Shown here: positions 55,933-64,000 of the stretch, in pieces
How positions within the stretch are numbered: position 1 is the stretch's first letter
Layout: each line of letters starts with the position of its first letter
DNA from: an uncultured Faecalibacterium sp.
Lineage (GTDB): Bacteria > Bacillota > Clostridia > Oscillospirales > Ruminococcaceae
Assembly (NCBI GenBank): GCA_944386015.1
Contig: CALWZK010000077.1
Coordinates: 58,224-122,223 of the forward strand
Direction of reading: 5' to 3'
Length of the DNA stretch: 64,000 nucleotides
Made by a program: the position numbers and the translations under genes
Notes under the pieces: model-generated
What the model saw: only the letters and a program-made list of their open reading frames with translations
The model's database searches: none
What the model was told of the DNA's origin: nothing

Positions 55933-57447
55933 TCAGCCGTTCATGATGTTGGGGGTGGAGTTTTTGAGCAGGACGTCGTGGCTGCCGCCCTCCACAATGG
56001 AGGTGGAAGAAACCACGGTCAGCTTGGCCTTCTCCTGGAACTCAGGGATGGACAGCGCGCCGCAGTTGCACATGGTGCTCTTGACCTTGTACAGGGTGGT
56101 CTGGACGCCGTCTGCCAGCGGACCGGCATAGGGCACATAGCTGTCGACGCCTTCCTCGAAGGACAGCTTGGTGGCGCCGCCCAGGTCATACCGCTGCCAG
56201 TTGCGGGCACGGTTGGAACCCTCGCCCCAGTACTCCTTCATGTACTGGCCGTTGATGCGGACGCGGTTGGAGGGGCTCTCGTCGAAGCGGGCAAAGTAGC
56301 GGCCCAGCATCACGAAGTCAGCGCCCATGGCCAGAGCCAGGGTGATGTGGTAATCGTGGACAATGCCGCCGTCGGAGCAGATGGGCACATAGATGCCGGT
56401 CTCCTTGTAGTACTCGTCGCGGGCCTTGGCCACTTCGATCACAGCGGTAGCCTGGCCGCGGCCGATGCCCTTGGTCTCACGGGTGATGCAGATGGAGCCG
56501 CCGCCGATGCCGATCTTGACAAAGTCAGCGCCAGCCTCAGCCAGGAAGCGGAAGCCGTCGCGGTCCACCACGTTGCCGGCGCCCACCTTCACCTTGTCGC
56601 CGTAGTGCTCGCGGATCCAGCTCAGGGTGCGGCTCTGCCACTCCGAGAAGCCCTCGGAAGAGTCAATGCACAGCACATCCACGCCGGCCTCCACCAGAGC
56701 GGGCACGCGCTCGGCGTAGTCGCGGGTGTTGATGCCGGCGCCCACCACATAGCTCTTGCGGGAGTCCAGCAGCTCGTTGGCGTTCTCCTTGTGGGAGTTG
56801 TAATCCTTGCGGAAGACAAAGTACTTCAGGCGGCCCTCAGCATCCACCAGGGGCAGGGTGTTGATCTTGTTGTCCCAGATGATGTTGTTGCAGTCGTGCA
56901 GGGAGGTGTTCTCGGGGGCGGTGACCAGCTTGCTCATGGGGGTCATAAAGGTGGTGACCAGAGCGTCATCGGGGGTGTGGTTGATCCGGTAGTCACGGGA
57001 TGCCACAATGCCCAACAGCTTGCCGTTGGCAGAGCCGTCATCGGTGATGGCGATGGTGGAGTGGCCGGTCTTGGCCTTCAGCTCCAGCACATCGTGGAGG
57101 GTAGCCTGGGGAGGCAGATTGGAGTCAGACACCACATAACCCGCCTTGTACATCTTGACCCGGCGCACCATGGCAGCCTCGTCCTCGATGCTCTGGGAGC
57201 CGTAGATGAAGGACACGCCGCCCTGGCGGGCCAGTGCGATGGCCAGCTTATCGCCCGAGACAGACTGCATGATGGCGCTGACCATCGGGATGTTCATCTC
57301 AAGCGGGCACTTCTCCTCCCCTTTGCGGTATTTCACCAGCGGGGTTTTGAGGCTCACTGCGGCAGGAACGTTCTGGGCTGAGGAATAGCCGGGCACCAGC
57401 AGATATTCGCCAAAGGTACGGGAGGGTTCTTCATAATAAAATGCCAT
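55933..57447 (-). CDS. guaB: IMP dehydrogenase, eukaryote/protozoan-like subclass
   Basis: Oxidises IMP to XMP, first step to GMP. The 504 residues have a TIM barrel interrupted by two CBS repeats (about 100-230), the active-site loop [18 protein letters not shown] with catalytic Cys, and the flap with NWQRYDLGG. Several blocks ([26 protein letters not shown] and [12 protein letters not shown]) differ from the common bacterial GuaB and recall the divergent subclass of anaerobic protozoa and some gut bacteria. ATG 57447 follows AAAGGAG. No guaA is adjacent. Confidence 0.93.
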   Translation of the reverse strand: MAFYYEEPSRTFGEYLLVPGYSSAQNVPAAVSLKTPLVKYRKGEEKCPLEMNIPMVSAIMQSVSGDKLAIALARQGGVSFIYGSQSIEDEAAMVRRVKMYKAGYVVSDSNLPPQATLHDVLELKAKTGHSTIAITDDGSANGKLLGIVASRDYRINHTPDDALVTTFMTPMSKLVTAPENTSLHDCNNIIWDNKINTLPLVDAEGRLKYFVFRKDYNSHKENANELLDSRKSYVVGAGINTRDYAERVPALVEAGVDVLCIDSSEGFSEWQSRTLSWIREHYGDKVKVGAGNVVDRDGFRFLAEAGADFVKIGIGGGSICITRETKGIGRGQATAVIEVAKARDEYYKETGIYVPICSDGGIVHDYHITLALAMGADFVMLGRYFARFDESPSNRVRINGQYMKEYWGEGSNRARNWQRYDLGGATKLSFEEGVDSYVPYAGPLADGVQTTLYKVKSTMCNCGALSIPEFQEKAKLTVVSSTSIVEGGSHDVLLKNSTPNIMNG

Positions 57448-57530
57448 ATCCAATCTCCTTTTCAATGCCACATGTGAGACGCTGCGGCCACACTTGTTCT
57501 GCGCAACGCCGAAATCAAATACTTGGCTAT

Positions 57531-57559
57531 ACTATACCACATTTGCCGCAAGAATACAA
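57531..57559 (-). promoter_or_regulatory. Promoter of guaB
   Basis: On the minus strand TTGTAT (57559-57554), 17 bp, TATAGT (57536-57531). About 80-nt leader to guaB; no riboswitch recognised. Confidence 0.75.
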
Positions 57560-57680
57560 AATATCCAGCCGACAAAGTTTTGCAAAATGCGCTGTAAAAA
57601 AACAGTCACTTTGCATAGTCAACGGATGAAGACGATGCAACATATCTCTATAAGTCATACTTCTCCCCCTCTCAAGCCAA

Positions 57681-57716
57681 ACAAAAAAGCCCGTCTTTTG
57701 CAAGACGGACTTTTTT
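57681..57716 (-). terminator. Bidirectional terminator upstream of guaB
   Basis: CCGTCTT-TTGC-AAGACGG flanked by AAAAAA before and TTTTTT after; on the minus strand it ends the candidate small RNA. Confidence 0.88.
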
Positions 57717-57856
57717 GCACACGAAGTGAGGCATCGCCTGTGTGGCGCATCCATACAGCTGAGAAGGAGAACAGCCGGAGGAGGAGTTGGCTGCGCCCGA
57801 TACCTCAAAAGCAAGAAGAAAAAGATTTCACAGTCGCCGTAACGGCTCTCTGCTGT
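57681..57856 (-). ncRNA. Candidate small RNA with CU-rich anti-Shine-Dalgarno segment
   Basis: Predicted from promoter TTGCAA-N17-TACAAT (57863-57891) to the terminator at 57681-57716, about 175 nt. It has no start codon with a ribosome site. It contains AACTCCTCCTCCGG and TTCTCCTTCTC (minus strand, 57761-57788), which could pair with ribosome sites, as in known Firmicute small RNAs. The gene upstream ends at 57946 and the next promoter (guaB) lies beyond the terminator, so this is a self-contained unit. Confidence 0.5.
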
Positions 57857-57916
57857 AACTATATTGTAACTCTTTTGTCTCCAATTTGCAATACCTTTTT
57901 GTAACTTTTTTGTAAT
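57854..57916 (-). promoter_or_regulatory. Promoter embedded in 11-bp-spaced direct repeats
   Basis: + strand TGTAAC-like hexamers begin at 57854, 57865, 57876 (TGTCTC), 57887 (TGCAAT), 57900 and 57911, spaced 11, 11, 11, 13, 11. On the minus strand they read GTTACA or ATTACA, resembling PhoP-type (OmpR-family) response-regulator boxes. The minus-strand boxes TTGCAA (57891-57886) and TACAAT (57868-57863) are 17 bp apart. Confidence 0.55.
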
Positions 57917-57945
57917 TCTCCAAAAAAAGTTTTGGTTCGACCCGC

Positions 57946-58680
57946 TCAGAACCGGCAGAACAATTCAAAGGCGGCCTTCTCCTCCCGGCGGCCGGTCACA
58001 TACCAGCCGGGGCCCTCCTGCCCCTGGGCCTGGCCGTAAAACAGATCCATCTGCTCACCAAAGGGCACCTGGCGGTGATACTTGATGACGCCGTACTGCA
58101 TGGGCCCCTGCTCAATCACCTGCTGGGGCAGCGCATCACAGACCACATCCAGATAGGCGGCGTTGTTGATATGGCGGTTGGTGTCACAGATGGAGTAGCC
58201 CGCCCGGCGCGCCCCCGCCGGGATCAGCTCGGCAGCTTTGGGCACATTCTGGGACAGCTCCCAGTCCACCTGTTCGTTCCAGCAGCCCTCCATATCCTCA
58301 GGGATGTGGCGGATGATCTTGGTGGTCTCGGTATCTACCAGAGTCCAGCGGGTATCCACACGGGCCACCTCTTCCCCACTCTCATTGCAGGCCACCATCA
58401 CCCGCTTGTTGGCGGCGCGGCGGCTCTGTTCCGGGTAGGTGGTCAGGGTCAGGGTGTCCCGCATGGCGGGCACCTTGTAAAACTGGAACGCCTGCCGCCC
58501 CACCAGGTAGACCATGTGGCGGGCACTGTAGAAAGCTTTGTCCATTCCCAGAGACCAGGCATGGGCTGTGGCCAAATGTTCCGCACAGCGCAGCAGAGCC
58601 GAGGGTTTCATCAAGCCGCGGAAGTCCACGTCTCCCTCGTCCAGGGTCATCTGTTCGGTGTAAAAACTCCGGTATTCCAT
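57946..58680 (-). CDS. Acyl-ACP thioesterase (FatA/FatB-like)
   Basis: Releases fatty acids from acyl carrier protein. The 244-residue protein is a double hot-dog fold with DFRGLMKPSALLRCAEHLAT and TRWTLVDTETTKIIRHIPE in the first half and the catalytic DTNRHINNAAYLDVV in the second. Chain-length preference unknown. ATG 58680 follows AAAGGAG. Only 33 bp after potD, so it may be read from the pot operon. Confidence 0.88.
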   Translation of the reverse strand: MEYRSFYTEQMTLDEGDVDFRGLMKPSALLRCAEHLATAHAWSLGMDKAFYSARHMVYLVGRQAFQFYKVPAMRDTLTLTTYPEQSRRAANKRVMVACNESGEEVARVDTRWTLVDTETTKIIRHIPEDMEGCWNEQVDWELSQNVPKAAELIPAGARRAGYSICDTNRHINNAAYLDVVCDALPQQVIEQGPMQYGVIKYHRQVPFGEQMDLFYGQAQGQEGPGWYVTGRREEKAAFELFCRF

Positions 58681-58713
58681 CGTGTACTCCTTTCGGTTGG
58701 GAAGCACGGGGAA

Positions 58714-59946
58714 TCAGTAACTGTTCCGTGCTTTCCGGCGCATCTTGCGCCAGATATTGAAGCAGGCCAGCAGCACCATTGCCAGCAGCAGAAGCAGGAA
58801 CAGATAGCCGCTGCCGCCTTCGTTGTAGCTCTTCATCTCGCTCCACTTGACGTCCAGCTCACTGTTGACCTCTTCGCTCAGGGCGGTGAAAACCTGCTCC
58901 TTGGCGGCCACTTCCTCCGAGGGATAGGCAATCTCGCTGTACTTCAGGTCATCGTCCAGCTGTTCCCAAACCGCCGTGCTGGGGGTGGTGTAGCCGATGT
59001 ATTCAGCATTGGCAACGCCCACATCCACTTCACACATGAAGTTGATGAACATCTCGGCGGCCTCCTGGTTCTGGCTGGTGGCGGGAATGCACATGCAGTC
59101 CACCGACAGCACGCTTCCCTCCTCCGGGAACACCCAGGCCAGGTCGGGGTTGTCGTCAATCATGGTGATGGCATCGCCCGAGTAATACACGCCCACAGCT
59201 GCTTCGCCGCCGATCATCTTGTCAAAGATCTCATCCATGACATAGGCCTGCACCAGGGGCTTCTGGGCTTTCAGCTGCTCCATCACCTCGTCCACCTCTT
59301 CAGTGGTGGCGGGGTTGATGCTTTTGCCTTCCTTGAAAGCGGCGATGGCGTAGGCGTCGCGGCTGTTGTTGAACATCAGGATGTTGCCGGCGTACTGCTC
59401 ATCCCACAGGTCTGCCCAGCTGGTGGGGGCCTGATCCACCATGGTGGTGTTGTAGATGATGCCGGTGGTGCACAGCATATAGGGAACGGTGTAGGCGTTT
59501 TCGGGGTCGTAGTCAGGGTTCCGGTACTGCTGGTCAATCAGGGAAAAGTTGGGGATGTTGTCATAGTTCAGGGGCAGCAGCATATCCTCGTCGATCATCT
59601 TGGCCACCATATAATCGGAGGGGATGATGACATCATAGCTGGCCGCGCCCGACTTCAGCTTGGCATACATCGACTCGTTGGAGTCGAAGGTGGTGTAGTT
59701 CACCTGGATGCCGGTCAGCTTCTCAAAAGCCGACACCACATCCACGCTGTCGTCTGAACCGTTGGAAATATACTCGCCCCAGTTGTAGACATTCAGGGTC
59801 ACATTCTGCCCGGCAAAGCGGGTCCAGTCATAGTCCCCCGAGACGCTGATGCCATCGGTGACTTCAATGGGCTCTGCCGCCAGGGCGGTGCCGGTGCAGG
59901 CGGCAGCCAGCACCAGCGCCAATACAGCTGCAAACAGTCGTTTCAT
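58714..59946 (-). CDS. potD: Spermidine/putrescine ABC transporter substrate-binding protein with C-terminal anchor
   Basis: Extracellular polyamine receptor. The 410 residues have an N-terminal signal (MKRLFAAVLALVLAAACTGTALA), then the PotD fold (LNVYNWGEYISN; IPSDYMVAKMIDEDMLLPLNYDNIPN). The AAAC motif is a poor lipobox. Instead, a hydrophobic segment about residues 381-397 followed by WRKMRRKAR suggests a C-terminal membrane anchor with a cytoplasmic basic tail, which is unusual for PotD. Last of potABCD. Confidence 0.9.
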   Translation of the reverse strand: MKRLFAAVLALVLAAACTGTALAAEPIEVTDGISVSGDYDWTRFAGQNVTLNVYNWGEYISNGSDDSVDVVSAFEKLTGIQVNYTTFDSNESMYAKLKSGAASYDVIIPSDYMVAKMIDEDMLLPLNYDNIPNFSLIDQQYRNPDYDPENAYTVPYMLCTTGIIYNTTMVDQAPTSWADLWDEQYAGNILMFNNSRDAYAIAAFKEGKSINPATTEEVDEVMEQLKAQKPLVQAYVMDEIFDKMIGGEAAVGVYYSGDAITMIDDNPDLAWVFPEEGSVLSVDCMCIPATSQNQEAAEMFINFMCEVDVGVANAEYIGYTTPSTAVWEQLDDDLKYSEIAYPSEEVAAKEQVFTALSEEVNSELDVKWSEMKSYNEGGSGYLFLLLLLAMVLLACFNIWRKMRRKARNSY

Positions 59947-59965
59947 GATGGATGCTCCCCTCCCC

Positions 59966-60802
59966 TCAATTCTGCTGCGCGCTGAGGTCCCGCTTATACC
60001 GGCGGCCCTCAAGGGTGTTGGAAAGCAGGATCACGGCCAGAATGGCCCCGAACATGATGGTGGACAGGGCGTAGATCTCGGGGCTGACCTTGCGGCGGGT
60101 CATGGAGTAGATGGCAATGGGCAGCGTCTCCACCGTGCCGCAGTTGAAGTAGGAGATCATGAAGTCGTCGATGGAGTAGGTCAGGCAGATCAGGAAGGAC
60201 GACAGAATGGCCGGGCTGATCTCGGGCAGGATGACCTTGAAAAAGGCCTGCTTGGGGTCGCACCCCAGATCCAGGGCTGCCTCGTACAGGTGGATATCCA
60301 GCTGGCGCAGCTTGGGGCTGACATTGAAGATTACATAGGGCACGTTGAAGGCCACATGGGCAATCAGCAGCGTGGGCATGCCCATGATCACATCCGGCAG
60401 CCAGGACACCCCGCCGGCAAGCCGCTGATAGGCCACAAACAGCAGCATCAGCGAGATGCCGGTGATGATCTCGGGGTTGACCACCGGGATATAGGTGATG
60501 TTGGTGATCACCAGCCGGGAGGTCCGTTTCATGCCGGCGATGCCCAGGGACGCCGCAGTGCCCAGCACCGTGGCCACCACAGCCGACACAAGGGCCACTT
60601 CCAGCGAGACCACCAGGGCCCGCAGGATGGAGGAGTTGGTCAGCAGGCTGGCATACCACTTGGTGGTAAAGCCGGTAAACAGGGCGTAGCCCTTGCTCTC
60701 ATTGAAGCTGAACAGGATCATATACGCGATGGGCAGGTACATGAAGCCAAAGAACAGGATCACATAGGTCCGCTGCATCAGGCGGAGATGTTTTGTTTTC
60801 AT
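59966..60802 (-). CDS. potC: Spermidine/putrescine ABC transporter permease PotC
   Basis: Inner-membrane permease. The 278 residues have about six helices and the EAA loop EAALDLGCDPKQAFFKVILPE that contacts the ATPase. The start ATG overlaps the potB stop as ATGA. Followed 19 bp later by potD. Confidence 0.93.
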   Translation of the reverse strand: MKTKHLRLMQRTYVILFFGFMYLPIAYMILFSFNESKGYALFTGFTTKWYASLLTNSSILRALVVSLEVALVSAVVATVLGTAASLGIAGMKRTSRLVITNITYIPVVNPEIITGISLMLLFVAYQRLAGGVSWLPDVIMGMPTLLIAHVAFNVPYVIFNVSPKLRQLDIHLYEAALDLGCDPKQAFFKVILPEISPAILSSFLICLTYSIDDFMISYFNCGTVETLPIAIYSMTRRKVSPEIYALSTIMFGAILAVILLSNTLEGRRYKRDLSAQQN

Positions 60803-61617
60803 CAGGACACCCCCTCCATTTCGTCTTCATCAAAGCTGGAAGTAAAGCTCATGCAGAGCAGAACGATGATCATCAGCACCAGGCTCATGGCCGAACCCAC
60901 ATTCAGGTTGTAGCTGTTGCCCAGGAACTGCATCTCGATCAGGTCGCCGATCAGCAGGTTGGCGCCGCCGCCCAGCATACGGCTGATGACAAAGGTGGAC
61001 ACTGCCGGCACAAACACCATGGTGATGCCGGTGCAGATGCCGGGCACGCTCATGGGGATCAGCACCCGGAACAGGGTCTGGGTGGTGTTGGCCCCCAGGT
61101 CCTGGGCCGCCTCCACAATGCTCTGGTCGATCTTGGTCATGCTGGTGTACAGGGGCAGAATCATATAGGGCACATAGTTGTAGACCATGCCCAGCACCAC
61201 CGCCCCGGCGGTGTTCAGCATATTGAAGGGCCCCAGACCCACCAGACCCAGCAGGGTGTTGATGGGGCCGTTGATGCTCAGCAGGCCCATCCAGGCGTAG
61301 GTCCGCAGCAGAAAGTTCATCCACATGGGCAGCATCACCAGCATCTGCATGATCCGCTGCTTGTTGACCCGCAGGCGGGACAGAAAGTACCCCACCGGGA
61401 AGGCAATCACCAGGCAGATGACGGTGGCGATCATGGCCAGCAGCAGGCTGCGGGCAAACACTGAGCCATAGCCGCTGACCGACACCAGATTGGCCAGGGT
61501 CAGATGGCCATCGGCGTCGGTCAGGGCGTAGTAGCAGACGATCAGCAGCGGGATGACGGTGAACAGCGCCATCCATACCAGGTAGGGGGCGGCAAGCCGC
61601 TTATCGTATTCTTTCAT
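60802..61617 (-). CDS. potB: Spermidine/putrescine ABC transporter permease PotB
   Basis: Partner permease. The 271 residues have six helices and an EAA loop EAAQDLGANTTQTLFRVLIP. ATG 61617 with GGAGGGG at 8-bp spacing; a GTG at 61626 is less likely. The potA stop lies 5 bp upstream. Ends within the potC start. Confidence 0.93.
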   Translation of the reverse strand: MKEYDKRLAAPYLVWMALFTVIPLLIVCYYALTDADGHLTLANLVSVSGYGSVFARSLLLAMIATVICLVIAFPVGYFLSRLRVNKQRIMQMLVMLPMWMNFLLRTYAWMGLLSINGPINTLLGLVGLGPFNMLNTAGAVVLGMVYNYVPYMILPLYTSMTKIDQSIVEAAQDLGANTTQTLFRVLIPMSVPGICTGITMVFVPAVSTFVISRMLGGGANLLIGDLIEMQFLGNSYNLNVGSAMSLVLMIIVLLCMSFTSSFDEDEMEGVS

Positions 61618-61622
61618 CCCGC

Positions 61623-62669
61623 TCACCCCTCCGACCGTGCCATGATGTGGATTTCATTGGGACCGATGCACATGCCGATCCGCTCGCCGGGGGTGCAGGC
61701 GCGGGTGGAATGGATCAGCCATTCGCGGCCGTCGCAGTCCACATGCATTTCAAAATGGACACCCTTGAAGATGACATCGTTGACAACGCCGGTCAGCTGG
61801 CCTTCCATCGGGGAGACAACCTCGATATCCTCGGGGCGGACCACCACCTGGACGCTCTGCTCCGGCTTGAAGCCGCGGTCCACACAGGGGAACTGGACGC
61901 CGGCAAAGGACACCAGGAAATCCCGGTGCATGACGCCATCGATGATGTTGGAATCGCCGATGAAGTCGGCCACGAAGGCATTCTTGGGCTCGTTGTAAAT
62001 TTCCTCGGGGGTACCCACCTGCTGGATCACGCCGCCGTTCATCACCACCACCGTGTCCGACATGGTCAGGGCTTCTTCCTGGTCATGGGTGACATAGATA
62101 AAGGTGATGTTCATCTCCCGCTGCAGGCGCTTGAGCTCCAGCTGCATCTCCTTGCGGAGCTTCAGATCCAGAGCGCCCAGGGGCTCATCCAGCAGAAGGA
62201 TCTCGGGCTCATTGACCAGGCTGCGCGCAATCGCTACCCGCTGCTGCTGGCCGCCTGACATCTGGGTGATGCTGCGGCGCTCGAAGCCTTTCAGGCCCAC
62301 AACCTCCAGCATATCCCGCACCTTGGTGCGGATGGTGTCCTCATCCAGGTGTTTCAGCCGCAGACCAAAGGCCACATTCTCAAACACATTCAGATGCGGG
62401 AACAGGGCGTACTTTTGGAACACCGTGTTCACCGGACGGCGGTAAGGCGGCACGCCGGTGATGTTTTTGCCGTGCAGGATGATTTCGCCTGCATTCGGCT
62501 CCAGAAAACCGGCAATCAGCCGAAGCGTGGTGGTTTTGCCGCAGCCGGATGCGCCCAGCAGCGTCACAAACTCTTTGTCGTGAATATCCAGGTTCAATCC
62601 ATTCAGGATCCGCTGGCCGTCAAAGTCCACCACAATGTTGCGCAGGGATACGATTACAGAATTGTCCAT
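61623..62669 (-). CDS. potA: Spermidine/putrescine ABC transporter ATP-binding protein PotA
   Basis: ATPase of the polyamine importer. The 348 residues contain Walker A GASGCGKTTTLRL, signature MSGGQQQRVAIARSL, Walker B ILLLDEPLGALD and a C-terminal TOBE regulatory domain. ATG 62669 is chosen; the frame is open to 62729 with poorer sites. First gene of potABCD. Confidence 0.93.
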   Translation of the reverse strand: MDNSVIVSLRNIVVDFDGQRILNGLNLDIHDKEFVTLLGASGCGKTTTLRLIAGFLEPNAGEIILHGKNITGVPPYRRPVNTVFQKYALFPHLNVFENVAFGLRLKHLDEDTIRTKVRDMLEVVGLKGFERRSITQMSGGQQQRVAIARSLVNEPEILLLDEPLGALDLKLRKEMQLELKRLQREMNITFIYVTHDQEEALTMSDTVVVMNGGVIQQVGTPEEIYNEPKNAFVADFIGDSNIIDGVMHRDFLVSFAGVQFPCVDRGFKPEQSVQVVVRPEDIEVVSPMEGQLTGVVNDVIFKGVHFEMHVDCDGREWLIHSTRACTPGERIGMCIGPNEIHIMARSEG

Positions 62670-62749
62670 TTTCCAGATGAGTCCTCCCCTTTTTTGTGGA
62701 ATCATTGCATCGTGCGCCGCTGCATCCATGCAGACGACATACTGCGTCT

Positions 62750-62778
62750 ATCTTAAACAATCGCGCAGAAAATGTCAA
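62750..62778 (-). promoter_or_regulatory. Promoter of potABCD
   Basis: On the minus strand TTGACA (62778-62773), 17 bp, TAAGAT (62755-62750). About 75 nt before potA. Confidence 0.7.
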
Positions 62779-62844
62779 TTCATAAAATCAGCTTTTTGAT
62801 AGTATCCCCATTCTCCCATTTTTCAAAACAAACGCAGGCACTGC

Positions 62845-62876
62845 AAAAGCCCGGACGCATGCTTGCATCCGGGCTC
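62845..62876 (-). terminator. Terminator after the DUF4340 gene
   Basis: On the minus strand AGCCCGGATGCAAGC/GCATGCGTCCGGGCT-type hairpin followed by TTTTGC. Confidence 0.78.
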
Positions 62877-62904
62877 TGAAAAACCATGAAATTTTACCTT
62901 GTCT

Positions 62905-63918
62905 TTACGAGGCTGCTTTCAGTTGCTCAGCGGTATTGCTGAAGGCTTCGGGAACAGTGGTGTCCACCGTATAAATGGAGCTGTCCCCTTCCACCATCAG
63001 ATAATAGCCGTCGGTTCCCGCCGCATAGGTCAGGCGATGGGTGGTCTCCCCATCCGAGGCATCCACCGTCACCAGCGGCTGGTCAAAACCATAAGCCGCC
63101 GGGTCTGCGTCTGTCATCTGGCCCGAGACATATCCGCCCAGTGCAGACAGGATGGCGTTGACCTTATCCTCATCCAGCTCAGTGTCCGCATCATCGGCCA
63201 GACGCCAGACGGTGGTATAGCTGCCGCTGTCGGCTTCGCTGTCCGATGTGCTGGAAGCTGCTTCGCTGGAAGCGTCGTCGGCGGCCACCGACACAGCTTT
63301 CAGGCTCACCGAGAAGGGTTCTTCTCCGCCGGAATAGGTGTAGTCGATGGTTTCCAGACTGCTGGAGGTGATCCCCGCCGGGTTGAAGGATCCGAACAGA
63401 TCAGCCTTGCCATATTCAAAGCAGCCCACTTTGGAGGAAGAAGCCGTATAGACGGCGCTGTCTCCATCCTTCTGCAGGTAGATATCACCGGTGATGGTGT
63501 TGGTGTCCCCAAAGGTGAAGGTATTGGTTTCCTCGCCTGCCGTCACTGTGACAGTGACGATGGGCGCATCCAGGCCATAGTCCTGATCGCTCTGGGCCTC
63601 CAGCTGGCGTTTGGCCTTCAGGTCAGCCAAAGCTGTCGCCATGGTATCGCACTTGGTCTGGTCCAGATGGTAGCCAGGATCATCCGCAAGGGTCCAGTTC
63701 TCACCGTCATACAGGAGGGAGACCGTTTCCCCCTGGTAGGTGTACTGGATTTCCGTCAAATCCTCCACCGCAAAGGAGGACAGAGAGATGCTCCCCTCCT
63801 CTGCTTCACTGGCGGCCTGCTCTGCCTTCCGGTTGGAAAAGGTCAGCAGAGCCAGAGCTCCGCCCGCCACAATCACAAGGATCAAAAGGACGATCAGGGT
63901 CCGCTGTTTTGCTTTCAT
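62905..63918 (-). CDS. DUF4340 domain membrane-anchored protein
   Basis: A 337-residue protein with an N-terminal anchor (about residues 7-27, TLIVLLILVIVAGGALALL) and an extracytoplasmic DUF4340 repeat region (VEDLTEIQYTYQGETVSLLYDGENWTLADDPGYHLD; YGLDAPIVTVTV and YGFDQPLVTVDA). An internal Ser/Ala/Asp-rich linker is present. Such proteins often follow GldG-like ABC genes; the upstream gene is outside the window. ATG 63918 has GAGGAGG upstream. Confidence 0.85.
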   Translation of the reverse strand: MKAKQRTLIVLLILVIVAGGALALLTFSNRKAEQAASEAEEGSISLSSFAVEDLTEIQYTYQGETVSLLYDGENWTLADDPGYHLDQTKCDTMATALADLKAKRQLEAQSDQDYGLDAPIVTVTVTAGEETNTFTFGDTNTITGDIYLQKDGDSAVYTASSSKVGCFEYGKADLFGSFNPAGITSSSLETIDYTYSGGEEPFSVSLKAVSVAADDASSEAASSTSDSEADSGSYTTVWRLADDADTELDEDKVNAILSALGGYVSGQMTDADPAAYGFDQPLVTVDASDGETTHRLTYAAGTDGYYLMVEGDSSIYTVDTTVPEAFSNTAEQLKAAS

Positions 63919-64000
63919 CCGGACACCTCCTCGTATAATAAGTTTCAAAGTTAATAATTTAGGTATCAGCAGGCTTAGAGATGCCCGTGATACAATAGCT

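Noticed and set aside
57494..57904. A 136-codon + strand frame in the guaB upstream gap
   Set aside because: It crosses a bidirectional terminator and the guaB promoter; composition is unlike a protein gene and no ribosome site fits.

Overview
The window reads as chromosomal core DNA of a moderately high-GC gut clostridium, most likely Oscillospiraceae/Ruminococcaceae (the Faecalibacterium, Gemmiger and Subdoligranulum neighbourhood). The evidence is the Firmicute gene orders (tlyA-nadK-argR-recN; phoH-ybeY-era-yqzL-recO; rpsB-tsf), a T-box leader on tyrS, strong AGGAGG-type ribosome binding sites, YqfC/YqfD/YlbJ/YlmC sporulation-family genes, and a polyamine operon of the ADC plus carboxy(nor)spermidine type. 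No phage, insertion sequence, CRISPR array or rRNA was seen. The placement is inference from protein character; no database search was possible.

Layout. Positions 1-17.8 kb run mostly on the + strand: tlyA (3' end), nadK, argR, recN, T-box-tyrS, then a minus-strand block (PTS IIA and the lysine/DAP operon asd-dapA-dapB-ACT), then queA-tgt (queuosine), yajC, two membrane proteins, radA, a divergent RdgB-like phosphatase, a Xer-type recombinase and a YhfC-type membrane protease. From 18.3 kb to the end almost everything is on the minus strand: the polyamine operon (speA-speE-CASDH-nspC-aguA-aguB), a cell-wall amidase, mutS2-recO-yqzL-era-ybeY-phoH, ylbJ, the lon-engB-methyltransferase-hslO group, an ABC-F ATPase, HAD phosphatases, a Ser-rich SGNH surface protein, rpsB-tsf, an LTA-synthase-like enzyme, pncB, guaB, an acyl-ACP thioesterase, potABCD and a DUF4340 protein. 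tRNA-Thr(CGT) and tRNA-Leu(TAA) are present. + strand exceptions on the right are tRNA-Thr, yqfCD and one HAD gene.

The change of coding strand falls in a convergent gap (17.84-18.36 kb). That gap holds a perfect 15-bp inverted repeat around a 6-bp centre (18162-18197). Its inner 28 bp has the 11-6-11 layout of a dif site and resembles known dif arms, and a Xer-family recombinase gene ends 1.2 kb upstream. I propose this as the replication-terminus dif site.

Two RNA candidates stand out. (1) A promoter (TTGACA-N17-type on the minus strand, here with N16) at 25631-25658 drives a roughly 360-nt leader full of short hairpins. It ends in a terminator just before speA, so it could be a polyamine-operon attenuator or a free-standing structured RNA. 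(2) A minus-strand promoter at 57863-57891 lies within 11-bp-spaced TGTAAC-like direct repeats and precedes a roughly 175-nt terminator-ended segment with no open frame that has a ribosome binding site; it carries a CU-rich anti-Shine-Dalgarno stretch and is a candidate regulated small RNA. Polyamine making (speA operon) and uptake (potABCD) are both encoded in the window, but no AdoMet decarboxylase (speD) is.
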